Source of the DNA: Planctomycetaceae bacterium
GTDB lineage: Bacteria > Planctomycetota > Phycisphaerae > Sedimentisphaerales > Anaerohalosphaeraceae
Direction of reading: 5' to 3'
Assembly (NCBI GenBank): GCA_021372945.1
Contig: JAJFTK010000032.1
Location: 1-63,793 of the forward strand
Length of the DNA: 63,793 bases
Below the pieces are notes generated by a model, which saw only the letters and a program-made list of their open reading frames with translations, did not search any database and was not told the origin of the DNA. Of this stretch, positions 34,888-44,009 are shown one piece after another (position 1 is the stretch's first letter; the number at the start of each line of letters is the position of its first letter). The position numbers and the translations under genes are program-made.

Positions 34888-37743
34888 CTACCCCTGCATC
34901 AGCTTAAGCACCACCGCGCAGCGGTTGCACAACTGCGGGGAATCGGGGTCCTGGCCTACCGTCGGCCAATAGTTCCAGCACCGCTGGCATTTGGGATACG
35001 TGCTCTTGGCCGCGGTCACCTTCAGAGCTGCGCCTTTGACGATCGTCACGCGGCTGACAATGCAGAAGGCCGCGAACGTGCTGACGTCCATCTCATCGAT
35101 GGTTCTCAAGAGATCCTCGTCCGGCGTTTCGATGTGTACCGTCGCTTCCTGATTGGAGCCGATGGCCTGGGCCTTTCGCAGCGGTTCCAGAGCCTTGAGC
35201 ACCTCGTCACGCAGGTCCATCACCTTTTTCCACTTGTCCGCCTTGGCGGCAAAGTCGATCTTCGCATCCGCCTGCGGCATGCGAGCAAGATGTACGCTCT
35301 CGACGTTCTGGCTCTTGTGCGGGATCGCCGCCCATGCCTCTTCGGCCGTATGCGCCAGCACCGGCGCCAGCAAGCGCACCAGCGCATCGAGGATGCGGTA
35401 CATCGCCGTCTGTCCGCTTCGGCGGCTGTTGCTGGCCGCCGCGTCGCAGTACATCCGATCCTTCAGCACGTCCATGTAGATGCTGCTCATCTCCACCGTG
35501 CAGAAATTATAAAGCAGCCCATATACCCGATGGAACATGAAGCTCTCGTAGGCCTCGTGCACCTGCGTGATCAGCTCCTGCAGCTTTTCCATCGCCCACT
35601 GGTCGATCACCAGCATATCCTCATATTCCACCGACATCTGGGCCGGCACAAAATCATTGATGTTGCTCAGGAGATAGCGCAGCGTATTGCGGATCTTGCG
35701 ATACGCCTCCTGCAGGCGCCCGATCAGCTCGTCGCTGCACCGCATGTCTTCCTGGTAATTCACGCTGGCCACCCACAGCCGCAGGATGTCGGCGCCGTAT
35801 TTATTGATCTCCTCCAACGCACTGACATAATTGCCCGCCGACTTGGATTGCTTCATCCCCTTGTCATCGACCGTAAAACCGTGCGTCAGCACCGACTTGA
35901 ACGGCGCCGTCCCCAGCGCCCCCAGCGCCGGCAGCAGCGACAACTGGAACCATCCGCGATGCTGGTCCGAGCCCTCCAGGTACAGGTCCACCGGCACGGT
36001 GTAGCCGGCCATCCGCATCACGCTGTGCCAACTGCATCCCGATTCGAACCATACATCGAAAATATTCTCTTCCTTGTGCAGGTCTTCAAACGAAAATCCT
36101 TCCGGCAGCTCAAAATCGGCGCCCAAAATATCTTTCGGCGAGTCCGTGAACCAGCAGTCCGAGCCCTTCTTGCCGATGTAGTTCGCCACGGCCAACACCG
36201 ACTCTTTCGTCAGCAGGCTTTGTCCCCGGCTGTTATAAAACGCCGGGATGGGCAGACCCCACGCCCGCTGCCGGCTGATGCACCAGTCCGGCCGCGATTC
36301 CAGCATCCCCTGAATGCGTTTCTCGCCCCACGAGGGAATCCATCGCACGTTTTGAATCTCACGAAGCGCCATATTCCGCAGCGTCTGCGAGCCGAACTTC
36401 TCCACCGGCCTGTCGACGCTCACAAACCACTGCTCGGTCGCGCGAAAGATCACCGGCATCTTGCTCCGCCAGCAGTGCGGATAGCTGTGCAGGATCTTGT
36501 CCTTGTGCACCAATAGGCCCAGCTTCTGCAATTGCTCGATCACCTCCGGATCCACCGTCAGCACGCTCTTGCCTCGCAGCCATCCCGGCACACTGTCGTC
36601 GTACGTGCCGTTGTCCTTCACCGGCGAATAAATGGCCAGCCCGTATTGCATGCCCGCCATGTAGTCCTCGGCCCCGTGCCCCGGCGCGATATGCACGATG
36701 CCGCTGCCGTCTTCGGTCGTAACGAAGTCGGCGTTCAGCACAAACCACGCGTCGCGGCTGGTTGGGTTTTTTTCGACATACGGATGAATATAGCGCAGCT
36801 TCTCCAGCTTATTGCCCTTGACCGGCGCACTGACCGAATACTGACCCGCCTCCAGCCCCGCCGCTTTAACAACCGCCTCCAGCCTGTCTGCGCATACGAT
36901 CGACGTCCACTTCTGCCCGTCTTTCGTGTACGTCACCCCAACATAATCCAGCCGCGGATGCACCGCGATCGCCAGGTTGGCCGCCAGCGTCCACGGCGTT
37001 GTCGTCCAGATCATGAAGCACGCCCTCGAATCCGCCGGCGCAAGCCCCATCGCGCGCAGCTTTTCTATGCTCGCCGCGTCCGCCGGAAAATTCACGTAAA
37101 TGCTCTCCGACGTGACATCCTTGTATTCGAGTTCCGCATCGGCCAGCGCCGTCTCGCACCCAACCGACCAGTGAATGGGCTTGAGCTGCTTATAGACAAG
37201 ACCATTGCCCACCAGCTCGGCAAAGATCTCCAGGATTCCCTGCTCGTACTTGGGCTTGAGCGTCAGGTATGGGTTTTCAAAATCGCCAAACACACCCAGC
37301 GACTTGAACTGGGGCGTCTGCAGCTTGACATATTTGGATGCATATTTCTTGCAGTGCTGCCGGATCTCCGGCTTGCTCATTCGCTTGGCCTGCTCGCCCA
37401 GCTCTGCCATCACCTTGACCTCGATCGGCAGCCCGTGGCAGTCCCATCCCGGCACATACGGCGCCGCAAACCCCGTCATCGTCTTGTACTTGACCACAAA
37501 ATCCTTGAGCACCTTATTAATGACGTGCCCCATGTGAATATCGCCATTGGCGTACGGCGGCCCATCATGCAGCGTATAGACGGGGCTGCCCTGCCGGGCC
37601 GACATGATCTTGTGATAGATATCCTGCTTGTCCCAGTCCTTGCGAAGCTGCGGCTCCCGCTGCGTCAGGTTCGCCTTCATCGAAAAGCTCGTATTCGGCA
37701 GGTTAAGCGTATCTTTGTAGCTCTTTTTTTCCGATTCCGACAT
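34888..37743 (-). CDS. ileS: Isoleucyl-tRNA synthetase
   Basis: 951 residues, full length for a bacterial class I IleRS. The HIGH-type motif is PPYANGDIHMGH, the KMSKS-type motif is GMKQSKSAGN, and the editing domain and anticodon-binding domain lie in order. The C-terminal zinc finger is CQRCWNYWP with CNRC. It charges tRNA-Ile and is essential. The gene diverges from the Fic gene and ends at a strong terminator. Confidence 0.98.
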   Translation of the reverse strand: MSESEKKSYKDTLNLPNTSFSMKANLTQREPQLRKDWDKQDIYHKIMSARQGSPVYTLHDGPPYANGDIHMGHVINKVLKDFVVKYKTMTGFAAPYVPGWDCHGLPIEVKVMAELGEQAKRMSKPEIRQHCKKYASKYVKLQTPQFKSLGVFGDFENPYLTLKPKYEQGILEIFAELVGNGLVYKQLKPIHWSVGCETALADAELEYKDVTSESIYVNFPADAASIEKLRAMGLAPADSRACFMIWTTTPWTLAANLAIAVHPRLDYVGVTYTKDGQKWTSIVCADRLEAVVKAAGLEAGQYSVSAPVKGNKLEKLRYIHPYVEKNPTSRDAWFVLNADFVTTEDGSGIVHIAPGHGAEDYMAGMQYGLAIYSPVKDNGTYDDSVPGWLRGKSVLTVDPEVIEQLQKLGLLVHKDKILHSYPHCWRSKMPVIFRATEQWFVSVDRPVEKFGSQTLRNMALREIQNVRWIPSWGEKRIQGMLESRPDWCISRQRAWGLPIPAFYNSRGQSLLTKESVLAVANYIGKKGSDCWFTDSPKDILGADFELPEGFSFEDLHKEENIFDVWFESGCSWHSVMRMAGYTVPVDLYLEGSDQHRGWFQLSLLPALGALGTAPFKSVLTHGFTVDDKGMKQSKSAGNYVSALEEINKYGADILRLWVASVNYQEDMRCSDELIGRLQEAYRKIRNTLRYLLSNINDFVPAQMSVEYEDMLVIDQWAMEKLQELITQVHEAYESFMFHRVYGLLYNFCTVEMSSIYMDVLKDRMYCDAAASNSRRSGQTAMYRILDALVRLLAPVLAHTAEEAWAAIPHKSQNVESVHLARMPQADAKIDFAAKADKWKKVMDLRDEVLKALEPLRKAQAIGSNQEATVHIETPDEDLLRTIDEMDVSTFAAFCIVSRVTIVKGAALKVTAAKSTYPKCQRCWNYWPTVGQDPDSPQLCNRCAVVLKLMQG

Positions 37744-37854
37744 TGCGTATCCTTTTCATAGATCCAAACCCTTTATTTTAGGGCCAAATACCCCCTGTGT
37801 CAACGCAAACACGCCATATCGCCGCAAACCATCTGTTCACAAAACGCCGAAACG

Positions 37855-37996
37855 TCGACATATTGGTAAGAACATGTTTAGTCTCTATACACATTTCACA
37901 GATATGTCGATAAAAACGTAAAACATCGACATATAACACTGGACATGTTTATCAAATGTACATATAATCATAATATGTCGAAGAAATTGAAATTTA
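37855..37996. promoter_or_regulatory. Array of TCGACATAT sites upstream of the Fic gene
   Basis: TCGACATAT occurs at 37855 and 37926, and its complement ATATGTCGA at 37902 and 37973, so each orientation repeats at exactly 71 bases. Each unit also holds ACATGTTTA at the same offset (37872 and 37943). The inner pair forms a perfect 10-bp inverted repeat ATATGTCGAT / ATCGACATAT (37902-37911, 37925-37934). This looks like a set of operator half-sites for an unknown DNA-binding protein, between ileS and the Fic gene. Confidence 0.7.
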
Positions 37997-38021
37997 TAAA
38001 CATATTCGAAGGGACATTGAA

Positions 38022-39131
38022 GTGGGTTTCGACCCTAAAGTACCTTATAATGAATTACCGTTATTGCCGCCCGACAAGAATATAGAAAGCAAGACTATAT
38101 TAAAAAAATGCATCGAGGCACGAACGGCGCTTGCGGAGTTGAAACAGGCTGGCCAATTGATCCCTGACCAATCCGTGCTGATCAATACAATCCCCCTGCT
38201 GGAAGCACGAACGAGTTCGGAAATCGAGAACATTGTTACCACCACGGATGAATTGTTCAAATATGCTGCCTTGGACAATGAAAAAGCGGACCCTGCAACA
38301 AAGGAAACCCTGCGATATCGTCAGGCGCTTTTTCATGGATATCAGACCATGGAAAAAAGGCCGGTCTCGATAACCATGGCCATCGCCGTTTGCAGTCAGA
38401 TTCGAGACACGGACGTGACCATCCGGAGGACGGGCGGAACCGTTCTTTCCAATCCATTAACCCGGGAAACGATCTATACTCCTCCAATTGGAGAAAAGGT
38501 CATACTCGACAAATTATCGAATTGGGAACACTTTTTGAACGAATTCATCAGTATCGACCCGCTGATCCGCATGGCCGTCATGCATTACCAGTTTGAGGCC
38601 ATTCATCCGTTTACGGATGGCAATGGCCGAACCGGGAGGCTGCTCAATACCCTTTTTTTGGTTCAGGAGCGACTGCTGGAAATCCCAATCCTGTATTTGA
38701 GCAAGTACATTTTGGACAAGCGGCAGGATTACTATTTCGCCATTCGAGCAGTTACCGAACGACAAGAGTGGGAGGAGTGGATTCTCTATATGCTGGACGC
38801 CGTGGAGCAAACCGCCCGCTGGACCAACAGGAAAATTCAAGCAATTAGGGAATTGCAGGAACACACCCGCGATTTTGTCAGAAAGGCGGCCGGCAAGATC
38901 TACTCGCGTGAGTTGGTGGATATTATCTTCACGCAGCCTTATTGTCGTATCCGGAATGTTGTCGAAGCAAGAATTGCTCAACGTCAAACGGCTTCTATTC
39001 ATCTGAAAAAACTCGTGCGGATTGGGGTTCTGGATGAGAGGAAAGAAGGCCGCGATCAGATCTTCATCCACCCCAAATTCCTAGCTCTGCTGAAAACCGA
39101 CGAGAATACGTTTGCCCCGTACCAGAGTTAA
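38022..39131 (+). CDS. Fic-domain protein (probable AMP transferase) with own inhibitory helix
   Basis: 369 residues. The start is GTG 38022 with GAAGGG eight bases upstream. The Fic motif HPFTDGNGRTGR has catalytic H195. The N-terminal helix carries the inhibitory motif S-x3-E-N (S65, E69, N70), which marks class II Fic proteins where the inhibitor is built in. The C-terminus (about 290-360) looks like a winged helix, so DNA binding is possible. Such proteins transfer AMP to target proteins; the target is unknown. Lower GC than neighbours and a striking upstream repeat array suggest separate acquisition and self-control. Confidence 0.92.
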   Translation: MGFDPKVPYNELPLLPPDKNIESKTILKKCIEARTALAELKQAGQLIPDQSVLINTIPLLEARTSSEIENIVTTTDELFKYAALDNEKADPATKETLRYRQALFHGYQTMEKRPVSITMAIAVCSQIRDTDVTIRRTGGTVLSNPLTRETIYTPPIGEKVILDKLSNWEHFLNEFISIDPLIRMAVMHYQFEAIHPFTDGNGRTGRLLNTLFLVQERLLEIPILYLSKYILDKRQDYYFAIRAVTERQEWEEWILYMLDAVEQTARWTNRKIQAIRELQEHTRDFVRKAAGKIYSRELVDIIFTQPYCRIRNVVEARIAQRQTASIHLKKLVRIGVLDERKEGRDQIFIHPKFLALLKTDENTFAPYQS

Positions 39132-39205
39132 AGACGCACAAAAAAGAATTTCGATATGGCGTGGCGTATGCTATTCTCATTGTTGCGATTTTTTAGGAAA
39201 TTAGC

Positions 39206-39958
39206 GTGATTAATTACGATTTACATATTCATACGGAGTACTGCGGCCATGCCGATGGCATGATGGTCGAGCGCATCTGCCGCCGCGCCGAAGAACTGGG
39301 CCTGCGGACCATCGCAATTACCGACCATATCTACGGCCCCGACAGTCTGCCCGTGATCGAGCGGATTCGCGCCGATATCGCTGCGGCAAAACCGAAGCTG
39401 AAGGTCTACATCGGCGCCGAGATTGACGTCGATTCCGACTATACGGACGGGCGTTTAGCTGCAGACATCCCGGCGGGCCTGGATTACGTGATCGCCGGCT
39501 TTCACTTCGTGCCGACGCTGGGCCATTACCCGTGGAAGATCGCCGACCGCCGCCTCGATGAACAGACGTTCCTCGAACTGTGGGAAAAGTCCCTGCTCGG
39601 CGTGGCGGGTCTTAAGGGCGTCCACGTGATGGCGCACCCGGGCCGCATGCTGGCGGCGTGCATGGACCTGGACATCTATTTCGAACACGGGCTCAGCGTT
39701 CTGGCCAAGGCCGCCGCCGTCTCGGCCGCCAAACGCGTCGCTTGGGAACTCAATGAACTGACGATGCACCGCCTGGCCCCGCGCTGGCAGATCGAGTGGT
39801 ACCGCATCTACCAGGTCGCCCTCGACGCCGGCGTCAAACTCGTCTTCGGCTCCGATGCCCACACCCTCGAATGGATCGGCAGCGCGCCGCTGGCCGAAAA
39901 ATTGCTCGAAAAGCTTCCCAAAGGCTGCTTATCCGCCCCGGAAGATATAATCGGATAG
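39206..39958 (+). CDS. PHP-domain phosphatase/phosphoesterase
   Basis: 250 residues starting at GTG 39206 (AGGAAA upstream). Metal-binding PHP motifs are visible: DLHIHTEYCGHADG at the N-terminus, ITDHIYG, GAEIDVD, VMAHPGR and the C-terminal GSDAH. The family includes histidinol phosphatases and other phosphoesterases; no further specificity is visible. Followed by the ROK kinase gene, 76 bp on. Confidence 0.88.
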   Translation: MINYDLHIHTEYCGHADGMMVERICRRAEELGLRTIAITDHIYGPDSLPVIERIRADIAAAKPKLKVYIGAEIDVDSDYTDGRLAADIPAGLDYVIAGFHFVPTLGHYPWKIADRRLDEQTFLELWEKSLLGVAGLKGVHVMAHPGRMLAACMDLDIYFEHGLSVLAKAAAVSAAKRVAWELNELTMHRLAPRWQIEWYRIYQVALDAGVKLVFGSDAHTLEWIGSAPLAEKLLEKLPKGCLSAPEDIIG

Positions 39959-39982
39959 TGCAATAGAAAATTGAATAATTTA

Positions 39983-40013
39983 TTAATCTGAGTTTATCTG
40001 TGTTAATCTGTGG
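39983..40013. repeat. Short dispersed microrepeat (AATCTGTG type), copy 2
   Basis: TTAATCTG, TTTATCTGTG and TTAATCTGTGG in a row, directly before the ribosome binding site of the ROK kinase. Related to 33895-33928. Confidence 0.55.
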
Positions 40014-40034
40014 CGAAAATAAGGAGTAACAACG

Positions 40035-40937
40035 ATGCCACTCTATGGAGTAATCGAAGCCGGCGGAACCAAATTCGTCTGTGCCGTCGCGAGCGGCCCG
40101 GACGCGATCGAGAACCAGGTCTCCATCCCGACGACCACGCCGCAGGAAACGCTCAACACCGTCATCAACTATTTCGCCGAGTACCTGGCCCCCTCCAGGC
40201 GCAAGCTCGACGCCATCGGCATCGCCTGCTTTGGCCCCGTCGACCTTGACGAGAAAAGCGCGCATTATGGCTATATCACCATGACCCCCAAACCTGGCTG
40301 GGTCAATACCGAGATCGCGGGCTTCTTCGGCCGCGCCTTCGGCGTGCCCGTCGGCTTCGATACCGATGTCAACGCCGCAGCGCTTGGCGAATACAATTGG
40401 GGCGCCGGCATTGGCCTCGATTCGCTCATCTATCTCACCGTCGGCACCGGCATCGGCGGCGGCGCCATCGTCAACGGCAAACCCCTGCACGGACTGATGC
40501 ACCCCGAGATGGGCCACATCCTGGTCCGCCAGGATAAAAACGATGCGCTCGAAGGCTTTTGCCCCTACCATCAAAACTGTCTCGAGGGCCTGGCCAGCGG
40601 CAAGGCCGTGGACCTCCGCTGGGGCAAGCACGCCTCCGAACTGCCCGACGACCATCCCGCTTGGCAGCTTGAGGCGGATTACCTCGCGCAGGGACTGGTC
40701 AATTACATCCTGACGCTCTCGCCCAAGCGCATCATTCTTGGCGGCGGCCTCATGCAAAAAAAGGTTCTCTACCCGCTCATTCGAGACAAGGTGCTCCAGT
40801 ATCTAAACGGCTACCTGGCCGTACCTTCGCTGACCGCCCAGATCGATCGCTATATCGTCCCGCCGGGACTGGGGACGCGCTCCGGCATCTGCGGTGCCAT
40901 CGCCCTCGCCATCCAGGCAAAGAACAACGGCGAATGA
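40035..40937 (+). CDS. ROK-family sugar kinase (fructokinase type)
   Basis: 300 residues; ATG 40035 with AAGGAG upstream. The ATP site is EAGGTKFVCAV at the N-terminus; the ROK centre is DTDVNAAALGEYNWGAG with VGTGIGGGA. The zinc ligands follow the fructokinase pattern (HPEMGH, CPYHQNCLEG). Fructose phosphorylation is the best guess; mannose or other hexoses are possible. Confidence 0.9.
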   Translation: MPLYGVIEAGGTKFVCAVASGPDAIENQVSIPTTTPQETLNTVINYFAEYLAPSRRKLDAIGIACFGPVDLDEKSAHYGYITMTPKPGWVNTEIAGFFGRAFGVPVGFDTDVNAAALGEYNWGAGIGLDSLIYLTVGTGIGGGAIVNGKPLHGLMHPEMGHILVRQDKNDALEGFCPYHQNCLEGLASGKAVDLRWGKHASELPDDHPAWQLEADYLAQGLVNYILTLSPKRIILGGGLMQKKVLYPLIRDKVLQYLNGYLAVPSLTAQIDRYIVPPGLGTRSGICGAIALAIQAKNNGE

Positions 40938-40960
40938 ACACGAACAAACACCAATTAATT

Positions 40961-40980
40961 TTGACAGGATTAACAGGATA
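40961..40980 (+). repeat. 20-mer dispersed repeat, copy 1
   Basis: TTGACAGGATTAACAGGATA, present in exact reverse complement at 59396-59415. It lies between the ROK kinase and the HEAT-repeat gene. Confidence 0.9.
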
Positions 40981-41005
40981 TAAGTGGTCGCACGCTAAAG
41001 GACCC

Positions 41006-42181
41006 ATGAAAATGAATAGACCATGTTTGTACATCTGCATCAATCTTTTCCTAACGATTTCTCTTCATGCTGAAGCGGTTACAAAGGCACAAACTGATTC
41101 ACTTATCTCAGATATCAAGTCGGATGATCCAAATGTTTGTTCGAAAGCGGCTATTAAGCTTGCCGAATACGGATCGAATGCCAACGACGCATTTTCTCAA
41201 CTCGTCGGAATAATTCGCAACAACGAAAATAGTCATTATGCGAGTTCTGTCCTGCCATACATTTCTGTCGGCAGGTCTATAGAAGAAGTACTCGCGTTAA
41301 CCAAAGACGAGAATTCGATGGTACAACTTACGGCCGTTGAATGCCTGAAGCAGTTTAACCTCGACAAGAGTCAAACATTGCAGATATACACTGCTTTGCT
41401 TGATCATAAGAATGCATCTGTCCGTCTGAGGGCTGTAGATGCATTATGCCAAGTTGGAGCAGGTGAGTTTTGTCTTGATATGATTATTGAATTAGCAAAT
41501 CATGAAGATCCGCTCATTAAGGCAATGGCGGTGTCGGCCCTTGACGATATTGGCATTGCGAATGAGAAAGTTGAAAAGGTATTGCTCGATTCGTTCTCGA
41601 ATACTGATAAACGCGAAGGCGTCAAAGCAGCTTTGATTTATCAAAAGTTGTTCCCCGAACGAAATGAGGGTATCGGGCAAATTCTCCAGTTTCTGTCTGA
41701 CGATGATAGAAGTGTGCGATGGCACGCGGTCCGAGCGGTAGGCGATTTAACGACGGTGACTAGCGAAGTCTTACAGCTTTCACGAAAGCTAATGCAGGAT
41801 GAAGACAGAATAGTCGTTTTGAATGCATGTTACGCAATGATCCGTCATAATATTGAAACGGAGCGAGCTTGGCGGATTTTGAATAACGCACTGGAAAGCA
41901 ACACTTTTGAGGAGTTGATATCGTCCCTGATGGTGCTAAGACAACTGGGTCCCGCTGCTGCTAACCACCAGGGACAATTGATCAAGATGGTCAATCACAA
42001 GGACGAATTCGTTGAGCTGGTAGCCATCGCAGTACTTGCTGAAATCCAGCCTTCGTCGGAGCTTGTACTGCCTGTACTGGAAAGAAAACTGAAAGAAACG
42101 AATGATTTTTATATATGGAACAGAACTCATAAAACTATTCAGGCATTGAAATCGCCGCCTAATCGAAAAAACAGTCATTAG
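41006..42181 (+). CDS. Exported HEAT-repeat protein, AT-rich
   Basis: About 391 residues. A short signal peptide (MKMNRPCLYICINLFLTISLHAEA) precedes a run of HEAT-like helical repeats (for example VRLRAVDALCQVG, IKAMAVSALDDIG, VRWHAVRAVGDL). HEAT repeats form protein-binding solenoids; the partner is unknown. AAAGGA at 40997-41002 suits ATG 41012 better than ATG 41006, so two residues are uncertain. Base use is visibly richer in A and T than the neighbours, and microrepeats lie on both sides (40961-40980, 42197-42222), so the gene may have been acquired. Confidence 0.8.
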   Translation: MKMNRPCLYICINLFLTISLHAEAVTKAQTDSLISDIKSDDPNVCSKAAIKLAEYGSNANDAFSQLVGIIRNNENSHYASSVLPYISVGRSIEEVLALTKDENSMVQLTAVECLKQFNLDKSQTLQIYTALLDHKNASVRLRAVDALCQVGAGEFCLDMIIELANHEDPLIKAMAVSALDDIGIANEKVEKVLLDSFSNTDKREGVKAALIYQKLFPERNEGIGQILQFLSDDDRSVRWHAVRAVGDLTTVTSEVLQLSRKLMQDEDRIVVLNACYAMIRHNIETERAWRILNNALESNTFEELISSLMVLRQLGPAAANHQGQLIKMVNHKDEFVELVAIAVLAEIQPSSELVLPVLERKLKETNDFYIWNRTHKTIQALKSPPNRKNSH

Positions 42182-42226
42182 TGCAATTGACTCGGAATGA
42201 AATCCGTGAAATCCGCGATTAAAAAA

Positions 42227-42766
42227 ATGCAGAAAGATAAATCGAATATCGCGCTCATCGGCATGCCCGGCTGCGGCAAGAGCACCATCGGCGTTTTGCT
42301 GGCCAAGCGCCTCGGCCGCTACTTCCTCGATACCGATGTCCTCATCCAGGCCGTCGAGGGCAAAACGCTGCAGGAGATCATCGCCGACCGCGGCATGGCG
42401 GGCTTTTGCGAACTCGAGCGGATGCACATCGAATGCATCGACGTCAAGAATTCCATCATCGCCACCGGCGGCAGCGTGGTCTATTACGAATCCGCCATGC
42501 GAGCCCTAAAGCAAGACGCGGTCGCGATTTATCTTCGAATCGGCCTGGAGGAATTGACCCGCCGGCTGGGCGACCTGCACGAGCGCGGCGTCGTCCTTGA
42601 ACCGGGCCAAACGCTCGAGCAGCTCTATGCCAAACGCACCCCGCTCTACGAAAAATGGGCCGATCACACGGTTGACCTGGCCGGCCAAAACCACGACCAG
42701 GGCGTCGAGGCCATTCTCCGCATCCTGCAGAACGGAAACACCCATGAACGAAACACAGCTTTATGA
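42227..42766 (+). CDS. Shikimate kinase-like protein
   Basis: 179 residues from ATG 42227. P-loop GMPGCGKST near the N-terminus, then FLDTDVLIQAVEGKTLQEII with the shikimate kinase aspartate, and IATGGSVVYYESAM, which matches the family's GGG region with one change (TGGS). It phosphorylates shikimate in aromatic amino acid synthesis if the assignment holds. Codons from 42197 overlap a microrepeat (ATGAAATCCGTGAAATCCG) and may or may not be translated. The end overlaps the AlkD-like gene by 23 bases. Confidence 0.82.
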   Translation: MQKDKSNIALIGMPGCGKSTIGVLLAKRLGRYFLDTDVLIQAVEGKTLQEIIADRGMAGFCELERMHIECIDVKNSIIATGGSVVYYESAMRALKQDAVAIYLRIGLEELTRRLGDLHERGVVLEPGQTLEQLYAKRTPLYEKWADHTVDLAGQNHDQGVEAILRILQNGNTHERNTAL

Positions 42767-43475
42767 AGACATCATCAAGTACTGCCTGACCCACGCCGAC
42801 CCCGATGTCGTCCTCAAGTACAAACGCTACTTCAAGGAAGGCTACGACGCCTACGGCCTTTCGGACAAACTCTTTAAAGACAAAGTCGATGCCGTTCTCG
42901 CCCGGCCCGGCTTTAATCTCAAGCTGGCGCTGGACACCGGCGCCATGCTCGTTCAAAGCGGAAAGTACGAAGAGACCAGCTTCGCCATTGTCCTGCTCAC
43001 AGGGCTTGCCGACCAATTTGACAAGAAGACCTTCAAGGCCGCCGAGAAATGGTTTCGCTCCGGCATCGTCAACTGGGCACACTGCGATATCTTCTGCGGC
43101 CGCCTCATGACCGAGTTCTTTAATCGCGGCATCATCACGCTGGACGACATCTTCGATTGGCGCGCCTCCGGCCGCACCTATCAGCGCCGGGCTGTCCCCG
43201 TCAGTATGCTCTGCCTGCTCAAAATCGAAAAGAATTTCAAACCGCTCTTTCAATTCATTGAGCCGCTCATGCTCGACCCCGAGGAAAAGGTTCAGCAGGG
43301 ACTGGGCTGGTTCCTGCGCGAAGCCTGGAAACTTCAGCCAAAGCCAACCGAAACGTTCTTATTGAAATGGAAGGACCGCGCCCCGCGCACCATCATCCAG
43401 TACGCCACCGAAAAAATGTCCCCCGAAGACAAGCAGCGCTTCAAGCGCACCGTGACACGGGCGTCTCGCCCGTGA
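42744..43475 (+). CDS. DNA alkylation repair protein, AlkD-like
   Basis: 243 residues. ATG 42744 lies inside the end of the shikimate kinase gene, suggesting coupled translation. The all-helical HEAT-like fold of AlkD is supported by KYKRYFKEGYDAYGLS, WFRSGIVNWAHCDIFCGRL and the tail FLREAWKLQP. AlkD enzymes excise bulky cationic alkylated bases. The last residues TRASRP are encoded by the palindrome at 43456-43474, so the natural C-terminus may have been replaced by a repeat. Confidence 0.85.
   Translation: MNETQLYEDIIKYCLTHADPDVVLKYKRYFKEGYDAYGLSDKLFKDKVDAVLARPGFNLKLALDTGAMLVQSGKYEETSFAIVLLTGLADQFDKKTFKAAEKWFRSGIVNWAHCDIFCGRLMTEFFNRGIITLDDIFDWRASGRTYQRRAVPVSMLCLLKIEKNFKPLFQFIEPLMLDPEEKVQQGLGWFLREAWKLQPKPTETFLLKWKDRAPRTIIQYATEKMSPEDKQRFKRTVTRASRP
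43456..43474. repeat. CACGGGC palindrome, copy 1
   Basis: CACGGGC-GTCTC-GCCCGTG at the very end of the AlkD-like coding sequence. The same stem with loop ATCTT is at 61491-61509. Confidence 0.85.
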
Positions 43476-43524
43476 TATTCTGATTGCACTGCCATCTTGG
43501 CTTGAGCAATGTCGCTTTGCAGCG

Positions 43525-43705
43525 CTACTCCGCAATCCAGTGCATCGAAAACAGCCCCAGCTCCTGCAAATTGATTACGCCATCGCCGCTGCGGCGGGGC
43601 ATCATGTCGTAATAAGGCGCAGGCGCAAGCCAGTTTTCCGCCAGACGAGATCTTCAAGATCGAGTTCCTCAGTTTGTATACGAAACACTTCAATGCCTTT
43701 ATGCG
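43525..43705 (-). pseudogene. Decayed dockerin-bearing gene end
   Basis: Read on the minus strand, one frame gives EELDLEDLV and, after a one-base shift, LAENWLAPAPYYDMMP then SGDGVINLQELGLFSMHW ending IAE and a stop at 43525. This is the two-part planctomycete dockerin pattern (x-DLEDL...LAENWL, then GDGVINLQEL...HW). No upstream coding part is left. A short minus-strand frame at 43845-43935 (WTEMPEFIDHENLPLP, stop at 43845) may be another piece; that one is weak. Confidence 0.65.
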
Positions 43706-43933
43706 CACTCGCCTGCCGAAGGATCCTGCATTTACCGGGAAACGTTGACTGCCGCTGAGATTACTCTTGCCCGTCCAAATACTAATTTTTCATTTTTTAG
43801 CATTAAATTAGTATATATCTCACAAGTGTTTATATCCAAACAACTTACATACGGCTGAATCCCGCCGCGGGCACGCTCGCAGGCAGCGGCAGATTCTCAT
43901 GGTCGATGAACTCCGGCATCTCGGTCCATCCAT

Positions 43934-43962
43934 TTGACTTTCATGGCAAAATCAGGTATAAG
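43934..43962 (+). promoter_or_regulatory. Sigma70-type promoter of the GH127 gene
   Basis: TTGACT (43934-43939), 17-base spacer, TATAAG (43957-43962); about 48 bases before the GH127 start. Confidence 0.75.
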
Positions 43963-44009
43963 CTTTTGTCTTACAAAAATGGGTGCACTTACAAATGACA
44001 GGAAAAGAC

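Noticed and set aside
34813..36516. 567-codon open frame antisense to ileS
   Set aside because: It is the antisense shadow of a clear synthetase gene and its composition (H, R, Q rich) is typical of GC-rich reverse frames.
42197..42226. Ten-residue N-terminal extension of the shikimate kinase-like protein as conserved sequence
   Set aside because: It is encoded by a microrepeat; the family alignment begins after ATG 42227.
43540..43758. 72-codon plus-strand frame in the gap before GH127
   Set aside because: The opposite strand carries a decayed dockerin, which explains the sequence better.
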